A DNA stretch of 42,303 bases from Stentor coeruleus (GCA_001970955.1 MPUH01000636.1:1-42303); one strand, 5' to 3'. Shown: positions 17,053-29,069, numbered from the stretch's first letter. The notes: generated by a model from the sequence alone, not told the origin. A program made the numbers and translations.

Positions 17053-19368
17053 CTAATCTTCTTCAATTTTTGGTAATTCAGGCTCATCATCAAAAGATAT
17101 TAGCCTACCTTTTTTCTGAGGAATAACAATAGATCCCTCAGATGATGCCCAAAGTTTGCGTGTCCTCGGAGTCATATATGGAGTTTTAGGTGAAGAAAAG
17201 GCTGATCCTTTATTTGGAGATGACATAGCAAAACTTGCACGAAGTGGACTTTGGAAAAAGTTTTTTATATTCTCTGTTCCTTGACTAAGATACTCTTTAA
17301 ATCTTGGAATAAAAATTTGATTATAAAACTTGATAATATCATCAGAGTCTGCTATTTGTTTAAAAACATATTCTTTTGCAGGATATAATAACGAATAATT
17401 CTCAATAAGTATTCTGAAACTTATAGGCTTATATAATTTGCAAACTGCATATATTGAGCATAATATAATTGTATCTAAGATTCTATTTCTCAATAAATCA
17501 GCATTTTCAGTAATGCAAGTTTTAACAAGTTCCCAGATCCTTTCTTTGACTTCTTCTAATATTTCTACAGGCTCAGTAATTTCAACAAGCTTTTGTGCAG
17601 TATATGATAATAACCTTTTAAAGAAAATATTAAAAATTGGGTTTCCTGATGATGCTTTGCTTTCTTGGACAAACTGTGTGAGCATTTTTATTATAGGACT
17701 CTGATCACTCCAAGCATTTTCACTAAGGATAACATTTTCTAGGTCATAAAAGTGTTTTTTCAAGACCCCTGGCATTTTATTGTCGAATTGGATAAAAGTT
17801 GTTATAAGTTTCCAGAACTCATAAACTGAAGTATCTGCTATATTAAGGATTTGATTAAAATCCATATGCAAGCCATATGTATGAACAACACACTCAATAC
17901 AACACGCAAATGTTGCATTGTGGAAATTCTCATTAGAATATAAAACACTAAGATTTCCTTGTCTTTTTTGCTCATTTTTAATCATCCCATGAAGCGCATA
18001 AACATATAATTTCAGTATTTTATCTAACTTACTTTTCTCATTATTCGCTTCTTTAGTAATATATGGCATGTTTTCTTTATCGAATTGTGCAGAAATCAAT
18101 TTATTTCTATAAGAGTCAATTTTAGCATATACAGAAAAGTTAGCTATTGCATCGAATTCTTCTAAGAGAATTGGAATTTGTGAAAGCAATATTTTTTTGT
18201 ATATTTNGTTTTCTTTATCGAATTGTGCAGAAATCAATTTATTTCTATAAGAGTCAATTTTAGCATATACAGAAAAGTTGGCTATTGCATCGAATTCTTC
18301 TAAGAGAATTGGAATTTGTGAAAGCAATATTTTTTTGTATATTTCTCTTAGCCAGTTGTTTAATTCCATAGCAGATGACATTGGTGTAAATGCATGAGAA
18401 TATGGGGAGTTTTCTACAGGGACATCACCAAGCTTGGATTTTATATTAGTCTCAGGTTCATCATCCCAAGATATAACCCTTTTGGACTTGAGTTCAGCAT
18501 TGTTTTTCTTTTGCCTTGTGTGCTTGATTGGGGCTTTTGGCACATGCTTTCTAAGATACTCAATCTCGCATATATCTATTGGAGACAAAGAAGATATATA
18601 AAAGTCAGTAAGTTTGAGAATATTATCAGGCAGATGATCTGAAAAGACCCCATCAAAAAAGTCATTTTCAGAAGATGATATGATAATATCAGCTGATTTT
18701 AATGATTGAATGAATGATTCTAATGTATGAATGGCTTCTTGAGCCTGTTCAGACTCAGCTGTGAATAGTTTTAATAGAAAGTTGAAAGGGTCTTTATGGC
18801 TGAATGATATAGTTTTTGGTAAGTGCCCTAGAATAATATATAGTGCAGATAAAATTAAATGAACATTTTCTACCAAATCATTTGAATTCAAGTTTAGTCT
18901 TCTGAGGGCTATTATTGTCCAAGCCATATTTCGCAGTTGAATGCCAACTCCTGAGCTTCCCTGCTTTTCTTCAAGTTCCAGCTGAGCCCATTTTTCAATG
19001 AATTTCTTATAGAGTCGCCAGGAAAAAGCAAAATTATCAACTATTTTCGCTGACCCTGAAGACTCAAATGATAATTTTTTGTGGAAATTGTTAAAGAATT
19101 CAAAAAAATCTTCTGTGTTTACTAAATTTTTGAATAACTTTTGGGTAAAGTTTGAAGGAAAGAGCTTAAGATTTGTTGCAGCAACTAGGGTCGAAGATAT
19201 ATAAACGTAAAGAGGCTGCTGCATTGGGGCTTTGCTTAAATACTCAGAACAAATATTTTCTGCTTCCTTGAGAACTTGAGATGAAAGACCTAGTTCTTCA
19301 CAAAAGGACTGAAGGCTATTTGAATCAAAACTCATATTATTACCAAAAGCGGGTTTGGTTAAAGCCAT
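17053..19368 (-). CDS. RB1: Retinoblastoma-family pocket protein (contains an assembly duplication)
   Basis: Pocket A is seen in LDKILKLYVYALHGMIKNEQ followed by NFHNATFACCIECVVHTYG. Pocket B is seen in NRILDTIILCSIYAVCKLYK and IIKFYNQIFIPRFKEYL. Both match RB/p107 landmarks. The C-terminus has a CDK-site cluster (SPLR, SSPNK, SSPKTP) and YMTPRTRKL, close to human KMTPRSRIL. The N-terminus has the cyclin-like RB_N character. RB proteins restrain E2F/DP transcription until phosphorylated by cyclin-CDK. N18207 lies between two copies of the same 46-codon segment, so the displayed 771 residues should be about 725. A motif R-x-I-S-[WF]-DDEPE occurs twice (near 297 and near the C-terminus). Stop TAG. 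Confidence 0.85.
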   Translation of the reverse strand: MALTKPAFGNNMSFDSNSLQSFCEELGLSSQVLKEAENICSEYLSKAPMQQPLYVYISSTLVAATNLKLFPSNFTQKLFKNLVNTEDFFEFFNNFHKKLSFESSGSAKIVDNFAFSWRLYKKFIEKWAQLELEEKQGSSGVGIQLRNMAWTIIALRRLNLNSNDLVENVHLILSALYIILGHLPKTISFSHKDPFNFLLKLFTAESEQAQEAIHTLESFIQSLKSADIIISSSENDFFDGVFSDHLPDNILKLTDFYISSLSPIDICEIEYLRKHVPKAPIKHTRQKKNNAELKSKRVISWDDEPETNIKSKLGDVPVENSPYSHAFTPMSSAMELNNWLREIYKKILLSQIPILLEEFDAIANFSVYAKIDSYRNKLISAQFDKENXIYKKILLSQIPILLEEFDAIANFSVYAKIDSYRNKLISAQFDKENMPYITKEANNEKSKLDKILKLYVYALHGMIKNEQKRQGNLSVLYSNENFHNATFACCIECVVHTYGLHMDFNQILNIADTSVYEFWKLITTFIQFDNKMPGVLKKHFYDLENVILSENAWSDQSPIIKMLTQFVQESKASSGNPIFNIFFKRLLSYTAQKLVEITEPVEILEEVKERIWELVKTCITENADLLRNRILDTIILCSIYAVCKLYKPISFRILIENYSLLYPAKEYVFKQIADSDDIIKFYNQIFIPRFKEYLSQGTENIKNFFQSPLRASFAMSSPNKGSAFSSPKTPYMTPRTRKLWASSEGSIVIPQKKGRLISFDDEPELPKIEED
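18070..18343. repeat. Duplicated 137-bp coding block around N18207 (probable assembly artefact)
   Basis: Bases 18070-18206 recur at 18208-18343 with one visible difference (GTTAGCT versus GTTGGCT on the plus strand). That difference is synonymous for Ala in the RB gene. Copy plus N is 138 bases, exactly 46 codons, so the frame survives and the protein appears to repeat IYKKILLSQIPILLEEF to FDKEN. No RB protein has such a duplication in pocket A. Confidence 0.8.
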
Positions 19369-19571
19369 TTTCGCATGTTACTAAATTATGTATAAAAGTA
19401 ATAAAAATACTTGAAATTAGGTGAAGCAATTTGATATGAAGTATAAAAATAGGCATTGATTTTATAAGGAAAATTTAGGATTTAATAAACACTTTACGTA
19501 AAAATTTATATTGAATTTAAAGATAGGGAATAAGTTAAATTTGTATTTAATAACAATCAAATAATTTGCAA

Positions 19572-20627
19572 TTAAAGGGCATCTGAAATACTCTCATCAG
19601 AACTCAGCATTTCAGTAAAGTTATTTCCCACCATATCTTTTTTAATTTTGTTAAAATTCTCACAACTTGCATAACCTGTAACAGGAAGGCTACTGTTTCT
19701 CAACTCTATTCCCCCCCAGCACACATCTTTCATATACACTTCTTCAACAGGATAGCCTCTATCTCTTAAAGCAGATATAAGTTTTGTGTATTTTTTTTCT
19801 TTATCATTCATGGTTTTAATTTCTTCCTGCATTTCTTTAATCTTCTTATTTAGTTTGTCAATTTCATCTTTAAATGACTTCAACTCTTTTTCGGGCATCA
19901 ACGTATACGGGAGTTTATCATTAACTTCTTGATTTCTTTCGGTTAATGGAGTCTCACAATCTTTATTAGTACTTCGCATCTTATTCGTGATCATTCGGCT
20001 GATTATAGATTGTTTTTCAGATAGTTTTAGCTCTAGAGAATAAATATAATCATGTGATTGATCACAGAAGTTTTTCCATTCAAATATTGCATTTTTTATT
20101 CGTTTGAGTATTTTACCATAAGTATGATCTTTGATGATTACCTCGTCGAATATTTCTAAATATTTGGAAATTGAAGTATTAACTGAAGTTTTTTCAAGAG
20201 TATCAAGCTTGCCATTCAGATATTCTAGGCCGAAAGATTCAGTTTTTTCTTTGGACTGTTGAACTCGTGACTTGATGTTGAGAAGACTATTTGTTAACTT
20301 TTTCAAATTATCTTGATATGGTTCTGGGGTCCCTTTAGAATCTGATAAATTACCTTGTGCTGTGAAATTTTTGAACTTTATATTAGAAGATGATATTGAT
20401 TCAGTTTCACGTGTGTTATTAGAAACGCATCTCTTACCTTTTCCAGTACTTTTAGTCATTAAAGCATTTTTAGATCTAGAGATTGGCTTTAAACTCAAAT
20501 AAGGAGACTCATCTTGCTGTTTGCTTGCTGCAAAAGCTTTAGAAAAGTTCTTTTTTCCTTCTTCTGAAGATAAATCTGCACCAATAATGTTTCTAACCTT
20601 ATTCATAAGCCTTTGTCGATCGTTCAT
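19572..20627 (-). CDS. Coiled-coil protein with a TSNAXIP1-like N-terminal motif
   Basis: The 351-residue protein has a basic, Ser-rich N-terminus. A conserved-looking block follows at ~160-190 (YLEIFDEVIIKDHTYGKI, then LKRIKNAIFEWKNF), and a coiled coil at ~240-295 (LKSFKDEIDKLNKKIKEMQE). The block resembles a helix pair found in TSNAXIP1-type and other sperm or ciliary coiled-coil proteins; I make that link from memory of the pattern and hold it loosely. The motif ALRDRGYPVEEVY follows the coil. No enzyme motif or TM segment. ATG at 20627; stop TAA. Confidence 0.6.
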   Translation of the reverse strand: MNDRQRLMNKVRNIIGADLSSEEGKKNFSKAFAASKQQDESPYLSLKPISRSKNALMTKSTGKGKRCVSNNTRETESISSSNIKFKNFTAQGNLSDSKGTPEPYQDNLKKLTNSLLNIKSRVQQSKEKTESFGLEYLNGKLDTLEKTSVNTSISKYLEIFDEVIIKDHTYGKILKRIKNAIFEWKNFCDQSHDYIYSLELKLSEKQSIISRMITNKMRSTNKDCETPLTERNQEVNDKLPYTLMPEKELKSFKDEIDKLNKKIKEMQEEIKTMNDKEKKYTKLISALRDRGYPVEEVYMKDVCWGGIELRNSSLPVTGYASCENFNKIKKDMVGNNFTEMLSSDESISDAL

Positions 20628-21394
20628 TGCAATTATATCATATTACATGATTAAATATATAGTCTATATTAAAAGTAGATAAAATTTTACGAGTTTTAAT
20701 TCTTAATAAATACATTATACATTATAAATTCGATTCTAAATATTTTTCGATGTTAATAAAAAGCTTAGCCAACTGAGTTATTTTTAAATTAAATTTCCTC
20801 TAAAATAAAATGATTTGACTAAAGCAACCTCCTTTAATAAAAATAATATCATATTATAACATATTTAATTATAATATTGGAATTTTTTTTACAAAGCTAG
20901 GCTTACNATGATTAAATATATAGTCTATATTAAAAGTAGATAAAATTTTACGAGTTTTTATTCTTAATAAATACATTATAAATTCGATTCTAAATATTTT
21001 TCGATGTTTATAAAAAGCTTAGCCAGCTAAGTTATTTTTAAATTAAATTTCCTCTAAAATAAAATGATTTGACTAAAGCAACTCCTTTAATAAAGATAAT
21101 ATCATATTATAACATATTTAATTATAATATTGGAATTTTTTTTACAAAGCTAGGCTTACATAGTGATATGAAAATTATAATAATTTAGTTAGAAAATGTG
21201 TAAAAACTAACTTTAGAAAATTATTTATAATTTTTTTAAGAATAAGTGCTGTGAATATATGCCAAGGTACTGAATATACACAACTGAAATATAATTTCAA
21301 TTTTAATCAAAATTGAAGTTTTAGGTTATTGGATTGGATTTTATAATATATATATGCATAAAAAACACAAAATTAATGATTGATGATTAGCTTA
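20628..21394. other. AT-rich spacer dominated by a ~255-bp duplicated block around N20907
   Basis: Nearly all of this spacer between the coiled-coil gene's start and the polyubiquitin stop is the two block copies described separately. The remainder (21160-21394) is AT-rich 3' flank of polyubiquitin with no feature seen. Confidence 0.5.
20647..21159. repeat. Near-duplicate ~255-bp block around N20907 (probable unmerged overlap of two variants)
   Basis: The stretch 20647-20906 recurs at 20908-21159, both running from ATGATTAAATATATAGTC to AAAGCTAGGCTTAC. They differ by a handful of substitutions and small indels (one copy repeats ACATTATAC). The N lies exactly between them. This is the longest of five such cases and is most simply two sequence variants of one locus that failed to merge. 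Confidence 0.7.
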
Positions 21395-23239
<1,845 letters not shown>

Positions 23240-26200
23240 TTAGATTTCTATATCCCATTTAACTAGGGTATCAAAGAAATTAACAATTTGAGTTTGCATT
23301 GCACCTTTGCCCACTACAATCATTGTATGGATGCGTCCACATGCCACTTTTACGATTTCTGAGCTAGTTAAACTCTGTAAAATACGTGGAGCAGAAAATC
23401 CAGTAACCTCGCCTATCCCTAATCTATAATCTAAATGATTTCCCCAAGTCCACACTAGTTTATCAGATATAGCGACACAGTGACTTTCCCCACAGGCAAT
23501 ATTCTTAATATTATTTTCTACAAAGCTTTCAATACGAGTTGGTATCGCAACATCTCTCACTTCAACCTCAAGCCCAAGTTGTCTCTTATCATTAGCTCCA
23601 CAAATATACACTTCCTTATCACTAGCTAGAAACATCGAAAACAACCCACCAGCTGCAACTTGTATTATAGGAAAGCTAAAAGATAATATAGGCGCAGGAG
23701 TATATTGAATCGAAAGCAAATTCCCGCTTTCTTCAAAATCTTCTTCTCTATAACCATTTCCAAGCTGTCCATTGCTTCCCCATCCCCAAGCGAAAACTTT
23801 TCCTTCATTAGTCAAAACAAGGTTGTGTGCTTCTCCACATGCAATTTGTATAATCTTTTTATTTTCAAGTATTCCTTTGATTTTAATAGGCACATCAACA
23901 TATATATCTTCACCATTTTTTATAAGATCTTCCTGTTCTAATCCAAGTTGTCCACCATCTCCACGTCCCCAAACATAAACATGTCCATTATCAGTAAGCG
24001 CAACATTGTGATAGCCTCCAGCTTGTATTTGTTGGATTTTTATTTTCTTGGTATTGACTATTAAAGATGGAAACATTATTGTATTGCAGTTTCCATGGCC
24101 AAGAACCCCTCCTCCTCCTTCGCCTGTTGTGAATAATTGTCCAGTATTATTGAGGAAGACTGAGTGTCTATAGCCGCAAGCAGCAGATTCTATACGCGAT
24201 AAGGTTTTCACTAGAACTGGGGATTCTACTTGTTTTGGTAAGTCTGGGCCTAGTCCTAATTGAAAACCCTCGTTATTTCCCCAAGCATAACAAGTGCCTT
24301 CTATTGTTATAGCAACACAATGAAGAGCCCCAGCTGCTACTTCTTTTATTATCACATCTTTGAGAGCTGTGAGTAATCTTGGAAACATTAATACAGGTGA
24401 TGCTTCCTTTTCATTAGATATTCCTAATTGACCATCTGTATCAGAACCCCAGATATAAATTACTCCTTTCATGCTATCTGTGTGAAGTGCACAGTCTTGA
24501 GATAAAAGCGCTTGAGATAGTGAGTTTTGCTGAAAACCACGTTTGGTATCTTTGTAGGATGAAGGTGTTGATGTTCCACTTGTATTGACTACAAATCCAA
24601 TTTGCAGAGCAATTTGCGACACTTTTGTTAAATTGATGAATTCTTTTACTCGAGACTGAGTCCAAAGAAGGTTACTAGAAAATAAAAAGACTGAAGTGCT
24701 CCAGGTCCAGTTAAGTAAATCTTCCCATTGTGGTTCTGAGCTTTCGAAAGGACTTTTATAAATACTTGCTTGCTGCTTTGCATAACGTCGATTGTATTTT
24801 TTTTGAGACTTGTGCTTAAACTCGCTGCTGTTCATATACACACTGTCAAAATGCTCCTCAGCTAGCTGTGCATCAAAAATTCTTTTCTCCTCTCTAGCAA
24901 TTTTGCTAAGCTTAAAGCCTGCAATCATCTGCCATGGCACTCCATGATTATTCCTCCCTCTAGGATCACCAAAAGCTCTGGTCATCAATATCAAAGCTGT
25001 GATAAAGCTCTGTTCAGCTACAAAATTATTAATATTTTCATGACACAAACCAAACCACATATAATATGCAATAACTAATTCAGCTTCAATCCAATAACAA
25101 AAATCAATAAGTCCTGTAGCTTTTTTCAGAACTTTCAAAGCTCCTTCTGCATCTTTATTCTGACATAGCAACATGGCACATTGATGCAAATAAATTTCTA
25201 TTAAAACTGCTTCTTGCCCATTTGGTGTAACAAGATCTTTACACATGAACTCATGGCAGCTCGCCCATTCTTCAAGTAATTCTATCTTTCCAATGCTATA
25301 AGATTCTTTATAAAATCTATTCCCTTGACTATAAAGTTCTCCAGGTAAAATCATTTCTAGATTTGTAAACTCGTTTTCTTTTTGCATAAAATAGATTTGT
25401 GATTCATTTATTGAGCACATAGAATTTTCTTCATAATAAGGTTTATCTGTTAAAGATAGATACAATAAATAACTGTCTTCACGAAGAGTTGTAACTGAAT
25501 TTATAGCAAGGCGCAAGTAGCTGATGTCTTCATGGTTCAAAATTTCAGGCTTTTGCAGAAACCCAAAACTATCATTTGCTGCTTCACTGAGGATTTTACT
25601 ATCTATTGCAATATTCATATGATCTTCTACTGCTTTTAATAACTGTTTAGGCCATTTTGAACCTACTGAAAGAATTTTGCTTATCATTTCTCCAGTACCT
25701 AAAAAATCACAGCTATGCAGTTTTTCTTTTAAAGGCTCGATAATCCTACTGCAGCTCTGATCAGGCCGAGTTTTTAAAGCTTTAGCTTCAGTCATGCAAG
25801 TTAGTCTTTTCAAAAACAAAACAAATCCTAAACTTACAAGTATTTGGTTATCTTTGCTTTCTGGCCTTATACATGCAAGCAAGCATTCACTTAATAAAAT
25901 TTGAAGGTTCTTGATTCTAGTTTGATCTTTTGAATGCATAAAATTGTATACATAAGCTTTAATAGCCTGAGATAAAAGACTAGCTTCTAGTAGATAAGTA
26001 GTCCTTTCACTTCTGCATTTTGAGTATATAAGCCATTCATGATATGAATGAAGACCTTTTCTTTTCATTAATTCACTAAGAGCTTTTTGCGAATTGATAG
26101 AATCCGAGTTTTCCAAGGTGTTTACACAGTCTCGTATACTGTTTTTTAATGAAAAAAGTTTGTCTCCAGTATTATAATCAGTGTCTGAGTTTCTTTTAGC

Positions 26201-27508
26201 ACGCTTTTTTATTTCGAAAAAAAAGCCAACAAAATTCCCAGGTACACCTCCGAAAAACCCATTAAACTCGTGTTGTTTTTTGATTTCAGTGTTATCGTCC
26301 CAAAAAATTACGCATTTCCACCCATAGGCTTCAATAGTTTTATTTTCGATTTTCACTGAAGCATACTTTTCGCAGTTTAGCAACTGCAATATATCTTTTT
26401 TCGGCACACCTTTATCGTAAAAATTTTCAAAGACAGCCTTCTTGTTATCCAATGCATTAAAAGTAATTATATACTTTTTTTCTCCTTCGCATGGGACAAA
26501 CTCAGAAGCATTATAGACCATGTGGACATAAACTTCAACTTTTAACTGGAAAATGCAAGACCTGGGTACACAAAAGTTCCCTTCACCGAACAGATCTAAA
26601 AACAAATCATTACAGCCAGTTAAGAATGCATTAGGGTAAACTGGTGCTGCAAAAAGTACAAAAGGGCCGATTTTTATTTGAGTGAGCAAAGGGAAAACAA
26701 GGCTTTTTGAGCAAGGGTAAGATTCTAGAAAAAGGTACTTTATTGACTTAAATTCAGCTTTCATTCGAGAGCACTCTGGACTTTGCCTTAGAAATATTTG
26801 AAATTTCACTGATTTGTATATAAAACCTGACAACCACTCTTCTTTGTTCTGTGGCAGGCCAACTTTTTTCCCTGTGAGAAAATCGAATTCATTGTTGACT
26901 TTTTTGCTCTTGCCTCCTAAATACAAGTACCAGAAATTTGCTACAGCCCAGATAAACCACTCGAATTGCTGTTTTAATTGGATATTTTTTCTTCTTACAT
27001 TTCTGCCAATGCCTTGTCTATTTTTCATAGCTTTGTTTACTAAATAGATTTGCTCATTTGCCCATTGTCTTGTAGGCATAATAAGGATTTCTTTAGTAAG
27101 TTCTATTGTAATACTTGAATCCCAGTCATTTTTTATTATTGAGTTTGTTGTTCTAAAGGTTTTAGTTGTATTTTTTAGGGACTTGCAGTGGGCCGCGATT
27201 ATTTGCTCCCAATCATTTGAGTGAGAACTTTCAAATTCTGCAGGATTTTCAGAAGAAAAAGCATAGAAGTCTTGCATGGGGATAGAGATTATGGGGAACT
27301 CATAAACTTTTTCACTTTTTTCCTTGATTTTTTCTAAGGATATTATTTTTGCGTTGGCAACTCGATCTGATTCGTTGGATGTTTCTTGTAGTGGCTCTTT
27401 AGATTGATTTATATTTTGTACTGCTTCGATTTCAGCATCATCATTTTTCTTTTCAGCAACATGCTCGATTGAGGATTTAACTAGATTTTTGCCACATATG
27501 CAGCCCAT
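23240..27508 (-). CDS. Very large RCC1-repeat protein with acylated N-terminus
   Basis: The 1422-residue protein begins MGCICGKNLVKSS: Gly2 with Cys3 and Cys5 predicts myristoylation plus palmitoylation. Residues ~1010-1390 form seven RCC1 blades, for example IYIWGSDTDGQLGI, CYAWGNNEGFQLGLG, VYVWGRGDGGQLGLE and VFAWGWGSNGQLGNG, enough for a closed propeller. The ~1000-residue remainder has no domain I can name. It contains aromatic-rich segments (FEWFIWAVANFWYLYLGG; GFFGGVPGNFVGFFFEIKKR) and a probable helical-repeat region (~650-900). RCC1 propellers serve as GTPase exchange factors or binding platforms; the target here is unknown, and membrane attachment argues against a Ran-GEF. Stop TAA. 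Confidence 0.8.
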   Translation of the reverse strand: MGCICGKNLVKSSIEHVAEKKNDDAEIEAVQNINQSKEPLQETSNESDRVANAKIISLEKIKEKSEKVYEFPIISIPMQDFYAFSSENPAEFESSHSNDWEQIIAAHCKSLKNTTKTFRTTNSIIKNDWDSSITIELTKEILIMPTRQWANEQIYLVNKAMKNRQGIGRNVRRKNIQLKQQFEWFIWAVANFWYLYLGGKSKKVNNEFDFLTGKKVGLPQNKEEWLSGFIYKSVKFQIFLRQSPECSRMKAEFKSIKYLFLESYPCSKSLVFPLLTQIKIGPFVLFAAPVYPNAFLTGCNDLFLDLFGEGNFCVPRSCIFQLKVEVYVHMVYNASEFVPCEGEKKYIITFNALDNKKAVFENFYDKGVPKKDILQLLNCEKYASVKIENKTIEAYGWKCVIFWDDNTEIKKQHEFNGFFGGVPGNFVGFFFEIKKRAKRNSDTDYNTGDKLFSLKNSIRDCVNTLENSDSINSQKALSELMKRKGLHSYHEWLIYSKCRSERTTYLLEASLLSQAIKAYVYNFMHSKDQTRIKNLQILLSECLLACIRPESKDNQILVSLGFVLFLKRLTCMTEAKALKTRPDQSCSRIIEPLKEKLHSCDFLGTGEMISKILSVGSKWPKQLLKAVEDHMNIAIDSKILSEAANDSFGFLQKPEILNHEDISYLRLAINSVTTLREDSYLLYLSLTDKPYYEENSMCSINESQIYFMQKENEFTNLEMILPGELYSQGNRFYKESYSIGKIELLEEWASCHEFMCKDLVTPNGQEAVLIEIYLHQCAMLLCQNKDAEGALKVLKKATGLIDFCYWIEAELVIAYYMWFGLCHENINNFVAEQSFITALILMTRAFGDPRGRNNHGVPWQMIAGFKLSKIAREEKRIFDAQLAEEHFDSVYMNSSEFKHKSQKKYNRRYAKQQASIYKSPFESSEPQWEDLLNWTWSTSVFLFSSNLLWTQSRVKEFINLTKVSQIALQIGFVVNTSGTSTPSSYKDTKRGFQQNSLSQALLSQDCALHTDSMKGVIYIWGSDTDGQLGISNEKEASPVLMFPRLLTALKDVIIKEVAAGALHCVAITIEGTCYAWGNNEGFQLGLGPDLPKQVESPVLVKTLSRIESAACGYRHSVFLNNTGQLFTTGEGGGGVLGHGNCNTIMFPSLIVNTKKIKIQQIQAGGYHNVALTDNGHVYVWGRGDGGQLGLEQEDLIKNGEDIYVDVPIKIKGILENKKIIQIACGEAHNLVLTNEGKVFAWGWGSNGQLGNGYREEDFEESGNLLSIQYTPAPILSFSFPIIQVAAGGLFSMFLASDKEVYICGANDKRQLGLEVEVRDVAIPTRIESFVENNIKNIACGESHCVAISDKLVWTWGNHLDYRLGIGEVTGFSAPRILQSLTSSEIVKVACGRIHTMIVVGKGAMQTQIVNFFDTLVKWDIEI

Positions 27509-27977
27509 TTATATTCCAAATATTACAGAAATTAGATTTATAGAGGATTAGCATGGTAATTTTGATGGTGATGATAGAAAAGAATTTATAAAGAAATTGC
27601 TTAGATATAATTTCTGAGTATATCCTTATGTAATGATGATTTAAAATTTGTTATTAATATTAAATTATTAATTAAACTTTTGGCATATACTTTTTTAAAT
27701 CATGTTCTAATTATCCTAACAACAATTATNGATAGAAAAGAATTTATAAAGAAATTGCTTAGATATAATTTCTGAGTATATCCTTATGTAATGAAGATTT
27801 AAAATTTGTTATTAATACTCTTAAGCTGGTATTAAATTATTAATTAAACCTTTGGCATATACTTTTTTAAATCATGCTCTAATTATCCTAACAACAATTA
27901 AAGCAACAATTTTCACTTCCTTTGAGAACAGTAAAAAGTCTAAATTTAAGCTTTTACCTAAGGTTTTTATACCCAAT
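27509..27977. other. Divergent promoter region with a single-N assembly join
   Basis: The stretch between the divergent RCC1 and unknown-protein starts contains the N27730 duplicate pair described separately. A TTG-initiated frame extension upstream of 27978 exists but lies mostly within the duplicated noncoding block, so I do not count it as coding. Confidence 0.5.
27573..27899. repeat. Near-duplicate ~160-bp block around N27730 (probable unmerged overlap)
   Basis: The stretch 27573-27729 recurs from 27731 to about 27899, starting GATAGAAAAGAATTTATAAAG in both. The second copy differs by a few substitutions and an 11-12 bp insertion (CTCTTAAGCTGG region). The N is exactly between them, as at the other four N positions. 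Confidence 0.7.
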
Positions 27978-29069
27978 ATGCGAACTTTTAATAAAAAAAT
28001 GGGCCGGAAACCGAACAAAAAAAGTTCAAAGAAACCTGAAAAATCCTTAAACTCCAGCTTAGAAGATCTATTCATTAGCAATAGTCCAAACGATAGTCTC
28101 TACTCCAGTCGGTTTTCCCCAGATTCTCTAAGATCATTAAGAAAAGAGCTCAAAGAGGCAATAACAAACATATATTCTAAGTTCTTCTCCCATTTTTGCG
28201 AGAGAAAAGAGCACAGAACCCTAACACAAAATCCATTTTACCCAGTGCCTCCTGATGAAATGCACATAGAAAAAAACTACTGTAACGAGCTCACACAAAA
28301 AGTCAAGCAATTAGTGCATTTAGACTCGCTAAACGACATATACTTTGCCTTTTGCAAAAGTGTCAATGTATTTATGGAGCAGATTAGCGAAGAACTACAT
28401 GATCGACACTTCTCAGACCCTATTCTTCAGCTTGTTTGTGTAGCAGAGGCTTATTTTGTAATAGAAAACTCTTCTAATGAACTTGGCAAAGTAACTCAAG
28501 GAATTTTTGACAAAAAGCCTACTTTCCTGACCTGTGAATCAGTAACTAAATTAGCTTTTAACTCTCAAGTCCTTCAGAAATTTTCTGAGACTTTACAAAA
28601 ACTGGGGGATTGTGATAGTTTAATTATTCAAAACTTGCTAATAGCTGAGAAAAAACTCCGGGAATTAGAAAAAACTGCTAAAAATGCTGAAAAAGGAAAA
28701 AAACAAAGTGGAAATGCTTATATTACACAATTTAGTGGAATGACGTATCTTGGAGATGACTTGCTTACTGATTCTGCAGAAGAAGATTTTAATGAGGTAA
28801 AGAAAAAAAGAGTGAGGCGAAGAAGGGTTAGTAAAGCGTCTACTGCTGAAACTTCTGGGTCACCATTTGATAGGATCTCTAGGGATGATTTATGGAAAAA
28901 TATAGATGACGACAATGAGTTTGAACAAATGGATAAAGAGATCATTGAATTCCAAAAGAACTTGGGGAAAGTTAAGCCTAGTGTTAGTAGGAAAAAACCA
29001 AATTTATCCCAAGAGTGGCTTGTAGGACTTAAAAAACGAATTATTGAACATAATTCATTTTTACCTTAG
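27978..29069 (+). CDS. Basic protein of unknown function
   Basis: The longest frame opens at TTG (27852), but the first ATG is 27978 (MRTFNKKMGRKPNKKSSKK), giving 363 residues; ATG 27999 is also possible. The N-terminus is highly basic and Ser-rich, suggesting nuclear localisation or nucleic-acid contact. A helical middle (~60-250) has Cys/His-containing segments (YSKFFSHFCERKEHR; ILQLVCVAEAYFVIE). The C-terminal half has a basic patch (EVKKKRVRRRRVSKAS) and an acidic helix. No catalytic motif, TM segment or known family was recognised. Stop TAG. Divergent from the RCC1 gene. Confidence 0.7.
   Translation: MRTFNKKMGRKPNKKSSKKPEKSLNSSLEDLFISNSPNDSLYSSRFSPDSLRSLRKELKEAITNIYSKFFSHFCERKEHRTLTQNPFYPVPPDEMHIEKNYCNELTQKVKQLVHLDSLNDIYFAFCKSVNVFMEQISEELHDRHFSDPILQLVCVAEAYFVIENSSNELGKVTQGIFDKKPTFLTCESVTKLAFNSQVLQKFSETLQKLGDCDSLIIQNLLIAEKKLRELEKTAKNAEKGKKQSGNAYITQFSGMTYLGDDLLTDSAEEDFNEVKKKRVRRRRVSKASTAETSGSPFDRISRDDLWKNIDDDNEFEQMDKEIIEFQKNLGKVKPSVSRKKPNLSQEWLVGLKKRIIEHNSFLP

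Noticed and set aside
28219-28227. CCCTAACAC, one heterotrich telomere unit
   Set aside because: It is a single unit inside a coding region (Arg-Thr-Leu-Thr context), so it is most likely chance.
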